From: Rhodocollybia butyracea
Lineage: Eukaryota > Basidiomycota > Agaricomycetes > Agaricales > Omphalotaceae
Assembly (NCBI GenBank): GCA_015501585.1
Contig: JADNRY010001256.1
Location: 1 to 13,822, forward strand
Reading direction: 5' to 3'
DNA length: 13,822 nucleotides
Shown: in pieces, positions 1 through 8,748 of the stretch
How the letters are laid out: every line of letters starts with the position of its first letter
Numbering within the stretch: position 1 is the stretch's first letter
Made by a program: the position numbers and the translations under genes
Notes under the pieces: generated by a model
Databases searched by the model: none
Told to the model about the DNA's origin: nothing
Seen by the model: the letters and a program-made list of their open reading frames with translations, nothing else

Positions 1-2
1 AG

Positions 3-116
3 AACGTTCAACTCTCTAATTGTGTTGAGCAACTCGAGAGAGAGCTCAGTCAACGAATTAATGAGGTGGCTACTTTGCGTCATGGGATGGATGCTTTATT
101 GAAGGTTATGTACTGA
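3..116 (+). CDS. C-terminal tail of an unidentified coiled-coil protein (5' end outside the window)
   Basis: The third forward frame is open from the window edge to a TGA at 114-116, giving 37 residues. The peptide is charged and helical with a heptad-like pattern (for example VEQLERELSQRINEV), so it is probably the end of a coiled coil. No start codon or domain is visible because the gene enters from the left. I do not recognise the family; it could be a host gene or the last ORF of another transposon. The DNA here also forms an imperfect hairpin (TAATT at 17-21 with AATTA at 56-60, GTTGA at 24-28 with TCAAC at 50-54), which may be chance. Confidence 0.45.
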   Translation, partial: NVQLSNCVEQLERELSQRINEVATLRHGMDALLKVMY

Positions 117-250
117 ATGAACCGTAGACCCTAGTATACACCATACCACAACATAGATTCATTTTGTTTTCATTTTTTGGGTTCACTTATTTGTGTATCG
201 ATTAGCAATTGATGTATTTCTATGTAGTAAAAGTCATCTAATTAAAATTC

Positions 251-270
251 GATAATTTCAGATAATTTCA
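251..270 (+). repeat. 10-bp direct tandem duplication
   Basis: GATAATTTCA occurs twice back to back (251-260 and 261-270) with no mismatch. Confidence 0.85.
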
Positions 271-288
271 AGTAACCTTGAGGCTTGA

Positions 289-391
289 AGTGAATTTATG
301 AAGCATTACCAGTTCATTACCAGTATTAACAGAAATCAAAGTGAATATGTGAATCATTACCAGTTGATTATTCAGTATTAACAGAAATTAA
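289..391 (+). repeat. Imperfect ~51-bp tandem duplication
   Basis: Two adjacent units, about 289-339 and 340-391, share the order AGTGAAT, then CATTACCAGTT, then CAGTATTAACAGAAAT. They differ by a few substitutions and one small indel. Inside each unit the CATTACCAG or similar motif is partly repeated again. No coding or regulatory role can be read from it. Confidence 0.75.
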
Positions 392-450
392 CAGAACTTA
401 TCAGAACTTAGGTAGATTTTTCAGGACATTATTCAGATACCGATTTCCTG

Positions 451-567
451 ATGAGTATCCCCCCCATCGTCCAACTACCACTGAATGCTCCTGGTACAAC
501 CGTTACACCCACCCCGGTATATTCCACGAACCCATCCAGGGATGAATGGACGTTTCGGAATGACCGG
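451..567 (+). CDS. Short open stretch, possible N-terminus of the gag interrupted by element 1
   Basis: The frame starting at the ATG at 451 encodes 39 residues up to the LTR boundary at 567 (it begins MSIPPIVQLPLNAPG). It is rich in Pro and Thr, like the N-terminal part of the gag found right of element 1. If a 5-bp duplication is assumed, the frame would continue in register into the frame seen at 9920, but the two flanks do not show matching duplicated bases, so the link is inference. It may equally be a chance open stretch. The run-on into the LTR beyond 567 is not biologically meaningful. Confidence 0.25.
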
Positions 568-1528
568 TGTGGAAGTGGTAGCTGCCCCGTCGGTAGCTAC
601 ACATCCTTATACGCCGTTTACCAGTACATTATACTTACATACATATATATTACAAATCGCTTTACACATCGAAAACTATTAATTCGTTTCAGTTCCTTTC
701 ACACGTTCCCTCTCTTCCTTTCTTACTCCCACCTCCATATTCTCTCTTTTCTCTTTCCTTCTCTCATAATCTGGACAACGACAAACCGGCATACGAATAA
801 CTCGAATGCAGCTCGGTGATTACGGCCGTTCAACATCACTGATACACACCATTTCAAATTGTCGCCCTCCCGATCTCCTCTTATCTCCTCTCGCCTATTG
901 AAGTATTCCAGCAACTTATAATATTTCTACGGCACCCCCAGCATATTCGCTATGGATTCTACGGCTTAGTTTGGTCACGGAAGGGGCGTAGCAGTTTTAG
1001 CGGTTCGGTTTTATATCGGCGTATCGTATGTTTTATCATTCTTTTTCCGTTGATTTATTTGCTTGATCATTATTCCTTTCCGTATCCGATGGGTTTCGTG
1101 CCTTGACGGTGAATGCGGCGGATGTCGGTACACGCCTAGATCGCGACGTTGAGGCTGGCAACCTCTCCTGTCCCCGTTGATGGTCGTAGGCGGGAGATCT
1201 AGTTTACTAGTCAAGCGTGTTACCCGCGCCGTGCAGCAGAGCCTTAAAGTCGCATACTCGGAGGTATTTCAATTCTTTCGGACTATTTTCCTTCTAAATA
1301 TTTTATCCTACCTATACACATCACATGTATACAGTCAGGCGACGTACGAGCACGCGTGGCAGCCTGTATATATCACAGGTAGATACAGTAATGAAAGGGA
1401 ATCTTTTTTTTCTTCAATTCTACTACGTGTGCATAACCGCTAGAGACGGCGGACTACAAGACCATATTCCGATAGCTAAGTCTATCTATTCTTTTTCACG
1501 CTAACTCTTTCGTAGATCCCGACTAGGT
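568..1528 (+). repeat. 5' LTR of element 1
   Basis: 961 bp, begins TGTGGAAGTGG and ends CCCGACTAGGT. The end is defined by where identity with the 3' copy stops, so it is uncertain by a few bases because the terminal bases do not make the usual TG...CA pair. It contains a long CT-rich tract (about 708-768) followed by AT-rich TATA-like strings (TATATATATT at 643-652, TATAATATTT at 918-927), which are plausible promoter parts in a fungal LTR; the transcription start cannot be read. Small reading frames inside it are not conserved as proteins between the copies in any convincing way. Confidence 0.93.
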
Positions 1529-1670
1529 ATCCCCACCGGTCCTCGCTTGGACCAAATCTCCTTACTTCAGTGGTGACCACCGCAGGGGGTCCAGTTTTCC
1601 GAGGTTCTATTAAAGATAAGCATTTTATTCCTTTCTAAATTTACGTGACTACCGTGTCAATTATTACAGA
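1529..1670 (+). promoter_or_regulatory. Element 1 leader between 5' LTR and gag, with uncertain primer-binding site
   Basis: 142 bp. No perfect tRNA-primer site starting TGG abuts the LTR; the junction reads AGGTATCCCC, and other TGG triplets occur at 1548 and 1571. Two compact foldbacks are visible: GGTCC (1538-1542) with GGACC (1549-1553), and GTGGT/ACCAC (1570-1580). These could be packaging or priming structures, or the element may be self-primed. The sequence just before the gag ATG is AT-rich. Confidence 0.4.
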
Positions 1671-3254
1671 ATGTCGACTACGCAAGGAGGTGGTAGCAAT
1701 ACCACAAATACACAAACCGCCATGTACAACCTCCGGGTGCCAATGCCAATTCCGCGCACCCAGAACGCGCCGTTCTTCAACGAGCGTTACATCGATGACT
1801 TTCTCAATCGGATTGCCCTACACGCGTCCCAAGCCGGCGAGACGGATTTGGACGCTTCGGTAAAGTATATCATCGACTACTCCTCTGACCGGGTCAAGGA
1901 TACAATCATCCATATGGAAGAATTTGATACTGACAAGGCACTCTCTTGGGCGAACGCCAGAAAAGCTCTCTATAGGCTGTATGGATCAACAGACAAGCCC
2001 AAAGAATACACCGAGGAAGAGGTGAAGGAATTTTGTATGCAGAAATCAGCTAAGCCCGCCTTTACTAAACTCTCAGAAGTCGAGTCCTACTACCGCGAAT
2101 TCATAGGTATTGCCGCCTCATTGAAGAAGCGCAAACTCATCACGGACAAGAAGTTCAATTATCTGTTTATTATGGGTATCCCACATGACATGAAAGACTG
2201 GTTTCACGGGGTCCTACCAACAAATAAACGCTCCAAGGATGACCCGCCCAATGTGATTGAGTCACTGGATATCCTGAAGTCAAGATTCGATAAAAATTCA
2301 GTCACTTATGAAGACTGGAGAACAGATAATTCTGAAAAAGCTAAGTCTTCTTTCAACGAGTTTGGGAATCGTATTTCCAGTGTGCCTATTCCTCAAGGGA
2401 ATATTTTGAACGAGGCGGTTGGATATAAAGATCCGAAGATAATCACAGATGCTCAACCGGTTCAGAAGAACAGTATTGAAGAATTGACGAAGCAGTTAGA
2501 AGCATTGACATTGCTTATGAGAGCGAAAGAAAGTGGATCGCCGCCGCGCAGAGACGGTCAGACTGGACCGAGACGTTGTTTCATGTGCGGCGAATCTTGT
2601 GGCCAAGACGGAGTACATCCAACGGGCCCAAGGTTCTGCCCGGAAACTCATAAATTGCTTGCTGAACATCTTTTGACCTTTGATGCAGTACGATCCAGGT
2701 ATGTTCTCCCCGGAGGAGCGGATCTCCCGCGCACTCCTAGTGGATGGTCTGGAGGTGTTTCGTCATATCTTCGACACTTACACGGATCCGCGGGGCAAAC
2801 CACGACAACTACGGCGGCAACAGCTTCTGCTTCCGCACGCGATACGCCTCCGCATCTACGATCTTCTCACTCTGTGGGACTCATGTATGATGATACAGAT
2901 GTTCTTGGTGGAGACTCTTTCGCGCTCAATTCAGTACCGGATGCGCAACACTATGTGTACCCTTCTACACGATCCGGATTGGATACAGCAAAGACTAAGA
3001 GACACGACCCAATGTCTCAAGTTAACCGCCCGGAGAAGCCGGCGAGGCAAAACCTTCCGTCGCAATCCACTTTACCACCTGCGCTACGACAACCAGAGCC
3101 ACCTGTACAGCAAGTCCGATTTGCACCAGAGGCAACACCCATGGTACAACCGCCAAGGAACAACATTCCACCGCCGACAAATCCCATTAATCAACAACAA
3201 GGCTGGAAGGATTCGAGACCCGGAAATCCGAGGGAGGTATTACAAAGGATGTAG
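1671..3254 (+). CDS. gag: Gag polyprotein of element 1 (capsid/nucleocapsid)
   Basis: 527 codons from ATG 1671 (context CAGAATGTCG) to TAG 3254. Gag coats and packages the element RNA into cytoplasmic particles. Residues about 25-215 are helical and charged, as expected for a capsid. A zinc-binding cluster lies at Cys303, Cys306, His316 and Cys323 with an additional Cys310, spaced C-X2-C-X9-H-X6-C, so it is not a standard CCHC knuckle. Downstream, RYVLPGGADLPR and a Gly-rich turn look conserved in this type of fungal Gag, followed by a Pro/Gln-rich disordered tail. The last roughly 20 bases are probably out of frame: near 3233 the coding signal moves to another frame, so gag and protease were likely one ORF in the ancestor. 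Confidence 0.85.
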   Translation: MSTTQGGGSNTTNTQTAMYNLRVPMPIPRTQNAPFFNERYIDDFLNRIALHASQAGETDLDASVKYIIDYSSDRVKDTIIHMEEFDTDKALSWANARKALYRLYGSTDKPKEYTEEEVKEFCMQKSAKPAFTKLSEVESYYREFIGIAASLKKRKLITDKKFNYLFIMGIPHDMKDWFHGVLPTNKRSKDDPPNVIESLDILKSRFDKNSVTYEDWRTDNSEKAKSSFNEFGNRISSVPIPQGNILNEAVGYKDPKIITDAQPVQKNSIEELTKQLEALTLLMRAKESGSPPRRDGQTGPRRCFMCGESCGQDGVHPTGPRFCPETHKLLAEHLLTFDAVRSRYVLPGGADLPRTPSGWSGGVSSYLRHLHGSAGQTTTTTAATASASARDTPPHLRSSHSVGLMYDDTDVLGGDSFALNSVPDAQHYVYPSTRSGLDTAKTKRHDPMSQVNRPEKPARQNLPSQSTLPPALRQPEPPVQQVRFAPEATPMVQPPRNNIPPPTNPINQQQGWKDSRPGNPREVLQRM

Positions 3255-3256
3255 AG

Positions 3257-3526
3257 ATGAAAGATGGCGAGAAAAGATCTACGAACAATCCACAGTATCA
3301 TTTTACTTCCAAAGTTCAGGATTTAGCTGACACACAGTCTATGTTCTCAAAAATAGGTGAACTAACCGTCGAAGTACCCCTCTTTGAACTTCTGGGTGCT
3401 AGTCCTCAGCTTTCTAAGCTCATGACGGAATACACCCGGACCAAACGCAAAATACGGTGCTCCGAAAGACACGAGAACTACTTCTACAGGATACGGCGAT
3501 ATTATGGAACCGATCACGTCTATTGA
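3257..3526 (+). pseudogene. Gag-to-protease linker segment of element 1 (frame-shifted)
   Basis: The second frame carries the coding signal from about 3233 to about 3452 (for example YHFTSKVQDLADTQSMF and VPLFELLGASPQLSKLM). This resembles the region that precedes the protease in many basidiomycete gypsy elements, which I believe corresponds to the DUF4100-type domain, from memory only. Entry needs a -1 shift near GAGGGAGG (3231-3238) and exit a +1 shift near the A-run in CGCAAAATAC (3446-3455). The two cancel, so the ancestral frame is the gag frame throughout. The last codons to 3526 are therefore out-of-frame filler. Confidence 0.65.
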
Positions 3527-4157
3527 AGGTACTCTTGGAGCAGAGTCTGTGGAGAAACACGCGTATGTTGAGTCTGACGAAACGGGAATTAAAGACTTTG
3601 TCTTCAGGTGTTCTAACGCCGCTGCTCAAATCCCCGCATCCCGTTTCTTTGCAATGACCGTAGGCGACATTCGAATTACTCTCAACGGCAATGAATACTT
3701 GGCTATGATTGACTCCGGATCTGAACTCAATGTTGCAGGGTCTCATTTGCCAGAATCTGCTTCACTACCTATGGACTTCGACGGGATGCGCTGGTCCCTC
3801 AGAGGCATCAACGGCGACTATGAACGCTTGCGCGGATGCGCTATCGATGCCCCTATTAAAATAGGAGGCCATGATTTTGCTCATCATATTTTCATCTCTA
3901 ACCAACCCATAGGCAAACACGATCTTATTCTAGGACAACCATTCCTTCAAGAATTTTCCGCTCGGATCGATTATGAACGAGGCAACCACTGCAAACTTTA
4001 CTTATGGCAAGACGGCAACAAGAGAATGCGCCCGACCCTTATGGTTTCTATTACGGACCCGGGAAATCCACGCAACACGACTGCTATCCGGATGGGAGAA
4101 CCTCCGAGAGGAGTATCCTTCATTGAAGAAGTTGAAGACTTGGATTTTCGGGATTAG
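3504..4157 (+). pseudogene. pol: Retropepsin-like aspartic protease domain of element 1
   Basis: 217 codons in the gag frame; the coding signal begins earlier, near 3453, so ATG 3504 is probably not a true start. The catalytic Asp-Ser-Gly is at residues 70-72 (EYLAMIDSGSELNVAG) and the C-terminal hydrophobic motif DLILGQPFL at 140-148, matching the two hallmark motifs of retroviral-type proteases. It would act as a homodimer to cleave the Gag-Pol polyprotein. The frame ends at TAG 4155-4157, but another frame is open across it (around 4145-4180), so this stop is probably the result of a one-base loss rather than a natural terminus. Confidence 0.8.
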
Positions 4158-4698
4158 GAAGTGATTCCATGACCTTCCGCACTTCCTATCCTGTCTTAGG
4201 AAGGTCTTTTGAAGCCCTAATGGGCAACGCTGAGTATTCTGAATTTGATTCTCTTTTGGACGTTATTCCCCCTTCTGAATATGATTCTCTTATTTATTCT
4301 TACATTTCAACAATGGGTATTAACCCAACTTCTGTTCTTCCTTCGCCGTGGACAAACCGAGCACTAAACGACGATTATTTTTCTAGATACACATACACTG
4401 GCACTGGCGCCAAACTGGCAAAGACTCCTAAGAAGAAATACAAGCCAGTCGATCGCAAAGTTAGACCAGTACCAACCTACTTCCCTGACCCGCAAGCTCA
4501 ACAATTCAAACCTATACCACCAGCGACTCCTATGGTGCTACCTACTCATCCACCAGATTATCGCACACTCAATTTCTCGGCCGAGTTACGCTCGAGCGCC
4601 TCGAAGACATGCTACAAAAGATTGAGCCTGGTGTGTTATCCTCTGACGAAGTTAATCTCATTGCTTTTGTTGTAGTAAAACCGAGGTAAAGTCTTCGC
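4145..4698 (+). pseudogene. pol: Protease-to-RT linker of element 1, broken by four shifts
   Basis: The largest piece is in the second frame (ATG 4169 to TAG 4675): it starts MTFRTSYPVLGRSFEALMG and contains a Lys/Pro-rich stretch. The coding signal leaves this frame near 4575, continuing as VTLERLEDMLQKIEPGVL in the first frame to TAA 4687, then GKVFAWSYAEKGYF in the second frame (4685-4728), and then returns to the RT frame. The last part resembles the segment just upstream of RT in gypsy elements of this group. No catalytic residues are expected here. The density of small indels is the highest in the element. Confidence 0.65.
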
Positions 4699-5586
4699 AT
4701 GGAGTTACGCCGAGAAAGGGTATTTCTCCGGGAATATTATCCCGACTATGAGATTCCGACGATAGAACATATTCCATGGCAGTCAAGGCCAATCCCCATC
4801 CCAAGAGCAATACAGGATGATGTTGTTGCGGTCATCCGCGACAATGAAGCAGCTGGACGTTTCGAGCCCACTATGTCGAGTTATCGCTCTTCACTTTTTG
4901 CGGTAGCGAAGAAACCTGGTTCAGTACCGCCAGTGCGTTTGGTCATCGATATGCAACCACTTAATGCGGTCACTATCCGCGATTCATCCCTGGTGCCAAA
5001 TATCGGAGAATTTGCTGAGTCGTTTCTCGGTTATGCTTCTTACGGTCTCTTTGATTTGTTTTCAGGATTTGACGCATGTTGGGTAGCTGTTAAATCACGC
5101 CCCCTTCAAGCTTTTCACTCACCCGATGGTCCAAAGCAGCAGACTACACTGGTACAAGGTTTTACAAACAGTATGCAAGAATTTCAACGCCGAGTCAAGC
5201 ACGGAATCCATGAAATCTCACCCAAGATAGCTGATAACTTCGTCGATGACTGTGGTGTTAAAGGCCCTCATTCACGATACGGAGAGGTGTCCATTCCAGA
5301 TAACCCCAAAATCCGAAGGTTCGTGTTCGAGTATATTCAGAATCTTGATAAGTTCTTAGGCACACTTGAAAATGTTGGAATGACTGCGTCAGGGAAGAAG
5401 GTAGTATTGTTCGCTATCAAACTTCGAATCGTAGGATCTATTGTCTCACTTGAGGGATGGATCCTTGAACCTAGTGTCGTACAAAAGGTATTAGACTGGC
5501 CGATACCGCAAGATGTTTCAGATGTACGAGGTTTCTGGGCACTGCTGGAGGAGCGCGACGATGGATCAAAGGTTATGCATTGCTAG
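4699..5586 (+). pseudogene. pol: Reverse transcriptase domain of element 1
   Basis: Coding signal from about 4728 to 5536 in the first frame. Visible RT blocks: IPIPRAIQDDV (32-42), SSYRSSLFAVAKK (60-72), RLVIDMQPLN (80-89), FDLFSGFD with the first catalytic Asp119, LVQGFTNSMQEFQRRV (151-166) and FVDD at 181-184 with catalytic Asp183 and Asp184. It copies the element RNA into DNA in the particle. The active-site box is FVDD where most gypsy elements have Y[IVL]DD. The frame ends in nonsense after about 5536: a missing T in TTCTGGG displaces the typical RGFLG tether motif, and the true continuation is in the frame of the next entry. ATG 4699 is unlikely to be a real start. Confidence 0.85.
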
Positions 5587-6746
5587 CTAAGCCTCTCACT
5601 ACCTTACTCCGTGATACCGAAGCCCCTTTTGAACTCACTACAGAAGCATTAGAAGCTTTTGAGATGCTCAAGCACAGGATTACTCGTACTCCAGTACTCA
5701 CAAGAATTGATTATCAGTTAGCTAAGTTGATTTCACATTTTGCACGAGAATCCGATGAAGGCCTAGTGATTGTAGGTGTTGATTCCGCATGGATGGGTGC
5801 TGGATGGGCGATGTATCAAGTTCAAGAACTTCAGAAACGGATATCGCTATACGGATCCTGTACATTCAACGCACGAGAACAAAATTATGGTCAGCCTAAA
5901 ACAGAAGTTTATGGAATTTTTCGTGCACTCAAGGAGTTGCGCCATCGCGTCTGGGGAGTACATTTCCGTTTAGAGCATGATGCTGCATCCGTTAAAGAAA
6001 TGATTCGTTCCACAGATGATGTTCCCAATGCTCCCATCTTACGATGGATTTCGTGGATTAAACTGTTTGATTTTGAGACCAAGCATGTTCCGGCAACATC
6101 ATTCAAGCTTGAGGATGGTCTTTCGCGCCGCAAGCCCTCACCCAATGATCAACCTTACGATGATACGGACCCAGAAGAATTCCTTGATGCCTACAATGAT
6201 ATGGCATTGACTAGATTTATGTGGAACGAGCTCTATATCCACTATTCAAACCCATTTATTAGCTCATGGAATGAACCGGGTACGTCCATCCCACTAATGC
6301 TTAGCTCAGTGATTTCTTTAGAATTACCGGATTTTAATAATTCGATACCGCAGGCCCCTGTACATCCAACAGATGAGTATTCTATTTTTGCTGCTACTGC
6401 AAGTCGCTGTACTGCTACCAATCCATGTAGAAGACTCCCCGAGTTTCACTATCGCCGAAACCCAGTATCTTGCAGTGCAGAATTCCTACTTGGGAATGAG
6501 ACAGTGTTATTGGAGTATATTGCGCAAGTATCCCCTACCGAAACGCTTCCCTTGCCACCACTTGATTTAGAAAAGACTGGACATCAGCATCGCGTACCGG
6601 ATACTGAAGATAAGTCTTTCTGGAATCAACTGCGAGACTTTTTCACTACAGGTTTATATCCAGGACATCTGCGGACTCAAAAGGAACGACTACGCTTCAA
6701 AAAGAAATCACAGAGTTTTTTCTTCAGGATGGACGCCTATGGTTAG
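5580..6746 (+). pseudogene. pol: RNase H domain and long RNase H-integrase tether of element 1
   Basis: 388 codons; the coding signal starts near 5538 (GTAGGARRWIKGYALLAKPL spans into this ORF). Residues 1-50 form the RT connection (LAKPLTTLLRD). RNase H runs from about 62 to 180 with the acidic set Asp68 (GVDSA), Glu109 (TEVYG), Asp134 (LEHDAAS) and Asp179 (EDGLSRR). It degrades the RNA strand during cDNA synthesis. Residues about 185-370 are a tether with little similarity I can name, longer than in classical Ty3. The frame ends at TAG 6744-6746 only because a shift near 6700 (AAAAAG run) moves the coding signal into the integrase frame. Confidence 0.8.
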
Positions 6747-7138
6747 CTCCGAAGGCCAAGTCGGATCGACTTCCACAGCTGGTAGTTGAAGATTCTACAA
6801 AACGGATGGATCTCATGGCGGCAGCACACAACGAGATAGGACATCGAGGACGGGATGCAGTGTACAAGCAACTTGTGGAACGGTTCTACTGGCCAAACAT
6901 GTACGACGACATCACCTATTTTGTCCGCTCGTGTATCGAATGTCAGAAATCAGTTAAGTCCAATCCAAAAATTCCTTACAATGAGTCCTGGCAAGCGCCA
7001 TTACTGCGACATTTTAATTTAGATTCAATCAAGATGCCCAATGGAGTCGGCGGTGTAGACCGAATTATTCAAGCTGTAGAACGACAATGCTATGGCCGGA
7101 AGCCAGGGCAGTTTCAGGAAGCTCCGCCGCGCCCGTAG
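6701..7138 (+). pseudogene. pol: Integrase zinc-binding domain and first catalytic Asp of element 1
   Basis: The second frame is coding from about 6701 (KEITEFFLQDGRLWLAP) to about 7080. Counting from the ATG at 6806, the HHCC zinc site is His8, His13, Cys43, Cys46 (H-X4-H-X29-C-X2-C, in HNEIGH and CIECQ). The first catalytic aspartate is Asp73 in HFNLDSIKMP. This domain binds the element ends and helps multimerise integrase in the nuclear preintegration complex. The end of the frame (from about VERQCYG to TAG 7138) is out of frame; the remainder of the core continues in the first frame. Confidence 0.85.
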
Positions 7139-7815
7139 CCAAGTTCATTTATGAAGAGATAATTTGTCGATTTGGGTGTGTGCCGTTTTTCACTTTTGAT
7201 GGAGGACCGGAATTCCAGAAGGAGGTTACTCATCTGCTTGAGACACAATACCATTGTACTGTGATCTTTTCTACTCCATATCATCCACAGGGTAATGCGC
7301 CTGTGGAACGTGCTCACCAGCCACTGGTGGATTCTTTGTTCAAATGTACCGGCGATGCTAAAGGGAATTGGCCACGATTCCTTCATGCGGTTTTATTTGC
7401 GATGCGGGTAACAGTCTCCCGAGCTACAGGCTTCTCGCCATACTACCTCTTATACGGTACGCACCCAGTTTTCTCATTTGATCTAACAGAGATTACTTGG
7501 CAGACATTGGACTGGCACACGGTTCATACCCATGAGGAATTAATTGCCATGCGAGCGCTACAGTTGTCACGAAGAGATGAGAAGATGCGCGAAGCAAACA
7601 AGAAGCTTGCTGAGTCTCGGCGCCGAGCAATTGAAGATCTATCCAAGCGCGTTGGTTTTCAGTGGGATTTTCTGATTTCGAGGAAGGGATGTATGTTTGG
7701 TTACGAGAGTCTGCTATCGACGAGATCAAAGGCGGAAAGGGACTCTGGACATACTCGGGCCCCTATATCATTCATGAGAAACGCCCTAACGATGCGTTTG
7801 TACTCAAAGAGCTAA
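7087..7815 (+). pseudogene. pol: Integrase catalytic core of element 1
   Basis: The first frame is coding from about 7083 to 7665. It carries the second catalytic residue Asp38 (FTFDGGPEF) and the third, Glu74 (GNAPVERAH), separated by exactly 35 residues: the D-D35-E signature of the retroviral integrase superfamily. The following YYLLYGTHP and the charged helical stretch (ELIAMRALQLSRRDEKM) are usual for gypsy integrases. It catalyses 3' processing and strand transfer. After about 7665 the frame is nonsense: one T appears missing from the T-run in GGGATTTTCTG, and the C-terminal domain is in the next frame. Confidence 0.88.
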
Positions 7816-8027
7816 GTGGTGCTATTCTTCCGGGACACATTAATATTCGACGCCTCCGTTTGTTCTATTATAGACCTACACATCAAACTCTACGCGCAAA
7901 AATTCCGCAACCCCGGCAGCAAGTTGGCTCTGTACAGTATGAGCTCCCGTCGTTCCGTCTGGACCGTGTACAGGCACGGCTAAAGAGGTTTTTCCATTCG
8001 GACATGCATCCGCTTACCGCTGAGTGA
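7662..8027 (+). pseudogene. pol: Integrase C-terminal GPY-type domain of element 1
   Basis: 121 codons ending at TGA 8025-8027. It starts FSDFEEGMYVWLRES and contains SGPYIIHEK (GPY at 33-35), then AFVLKELSG and GHINIRRLRLFYY, matching the GPY/F module that follows the integrase core in many Ty3/gypsy elements and contributes to multimerisation or target choice. I see no chromodomain after it; about 50 basic residues (RLDRVQARLKRFF) close the protein. The TGA is probably the natural end of Pol because non-coding pyrimidine-rich DNA follows. Confidence 0.82.
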
Positions 8028-8149
8028 TCATTATCTCGCTTTTTCCTTATACCCTATGCCTTTTCTTTTATCCATGTAATATATATATATTCCTTTTCCT
8101 ATCTCGTCTTCCTATTTTCTTCCCCTCTTCTATTCTATCATCTCTCTCT
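8028..8149 (+). promoter_or_regulatory. Pyrimidine-rich spacer before the third ORF
   Basis: About 120 bp almost wholly C and T on the plus strand, with one TA run (TATATATATAT near 8080). It ends in TCTCTCTCT directly before the ATG at 8150. CT-rich tracts followed by a start codon are typical of filamentous-fungal core promoters and 5' leaders, so this may be an internal promoter or leader for the third ORF. No splice or terminator signal is evident. Confidence 0.4.
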
Positions 8150-8476
8150 ATGCCGCCTCCTATTATATCCCCATTTTCAATTCCACCTTCAGGTATTGTA
8201 CCCCGCATTGGCCGCGTTGTTCGACGATCCAACATACCCAATGAACAAGGCTTTCACCCCTGGTCTGAGTACCAGATAGAGCCTATCCAAGAGCAACCAT
8301 TTATTATTCGCTCGACGGACCCGACTCACCCCTTCTTGACGCCTTTGTTGACCCCATTGGACTGGCAACAAGTTATCCAATCGACCTTGGTCTCCGATGG
8401 GTCTATGAACACCCTGACAATCACACCGTGCATATCGTCTATGCTAGGGATACCCAACTCCGCTGGACTGAAGTAG
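8150..8476 (+). pseudogene. Third ORF of element 1, segment A (unknown function)
   Basis: The second frame from ATG 8150 (MPPPIISPFSIPPSG) reads a Pro-rich N-terminus, a basic patch (RIGRVVRRS), then HPWSEYQIEPIQEQPF. From about 8330 the first frame takes over with better protein character, so only about 60 codons are likely genuine. The ATG follows a CT-rich leader, which is why I choose it over earlier non-ATG starts. I do not recognise the protein. It is not an obvious envelope protein: no signal peptide, no Cys-rich ectodomain. Confidence 0.5.
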
Positions 8477-8748
8477 TGGCCGGAGTTCGATCTGGTGTTG
8501 TTCCGGAACGATACGTACCAGAAGTTGGATCTGATGGTGCGCGGAACGGTCCAATGACTCGCGAGTGGTTCCTCGATATGGCTTCCCAATTCACCATCAC
8601 GGAAGAGGGTGTCCTCCTGAAGAATAATAGGAAAGTGTGTCAAGACGCAACTGACTTCGAGTGGAAGGCAATGATCATGCTTCCACAACAAATCGGCGAT
8701 ATCAACTGGCGCTATACACTCCCGAGCTCTGGTGAATCTGGTGCGTGA
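8245..8748 (+). pseudogene. Third ORF of element 1, segment B (unknown function)
   Basis: The first frame is open from 8245 to TGA 8746-8748; the coding signal is probably 8330-8735. It reads like a folded globular domain (DPIGLATSYPIDLGLRWVYE, HIVYARDTQLRWTEVVAG, TREWFLDMASQFTITEEGV), with many aromatic residues and balanced charge. Entry from segment A needs a -1 shift and exit to segment C a +1 shift, so the two cancel. It is in the sense orientation of the element and upstream of its 3' LTR, which suggests an element-encoded accessory protein rather than a captured fragment in random orientation. No family is recognised. Confidence 0.5.

Larger units (their letters stand above)
117..450. 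other. AT-rich non-coding stretch with short duplications
   Basis: No convincing reading frame on either strand. The stretch is AT-rich and holds a 10-bp direct duplication (251-270) and a roughly 51-bp imperfect tandem duplication (289-391), listed separately. A small perfect stem TTCAAG (267-272) / CTTGAA (284-289) lies between them. It could be the 3' flank of the left-edge gene, or the leader of element 2 if the ATG at 451 begins its gag. Confidence 0.5.

Noticed and set aside
17..60. Hairpin at the left edge resembling the array 1 core (GAGAGAGCTCAGTCAAC)
   Set aside because: It lies in an open coding tail, the match is short and there is only one copy; chance similarity is the simpler reading.
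723..1443. Short reading frames on both strands inside the 5' LTR, with equivalents at 9399-9822 in the 3' LTR
   Set aside because: They are present in both copies only because the LTR DNA is duplicated; the peptides are low-complexity and the 3' versions are altered by indels.
1548..1590. Candidate tRNA primer-binding sites at TGG triplets in the leader
   Set aside because: Neither is adjacent to the LTR nor matches a tRNA 3' end that I can name with confidence.
2680..3330. 216-codon frame overlapping the second half of gag
   Set aside because: The gag frame has clearer protein character here (YVLPGGADLPR, Pro/Gln-rich tail); the overlapping frame is Arg-rich as expected for a shadow of GC-rich coding DNA.
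8024..8149. Hydrophobic N-terminal extension of the third ORF read from the spacer
   Set aside because: It is produced by translating a pure CT tract, needs a non-ATG start, and gives Phe/Leu/Ser runs without a genuine signal-peptide design.
8326..8691. Minus-strand 121-codon frame over the third ORF
   Set aside because: Antisense shadow; the plus-strand frames connect better with each other and with the element orientation.
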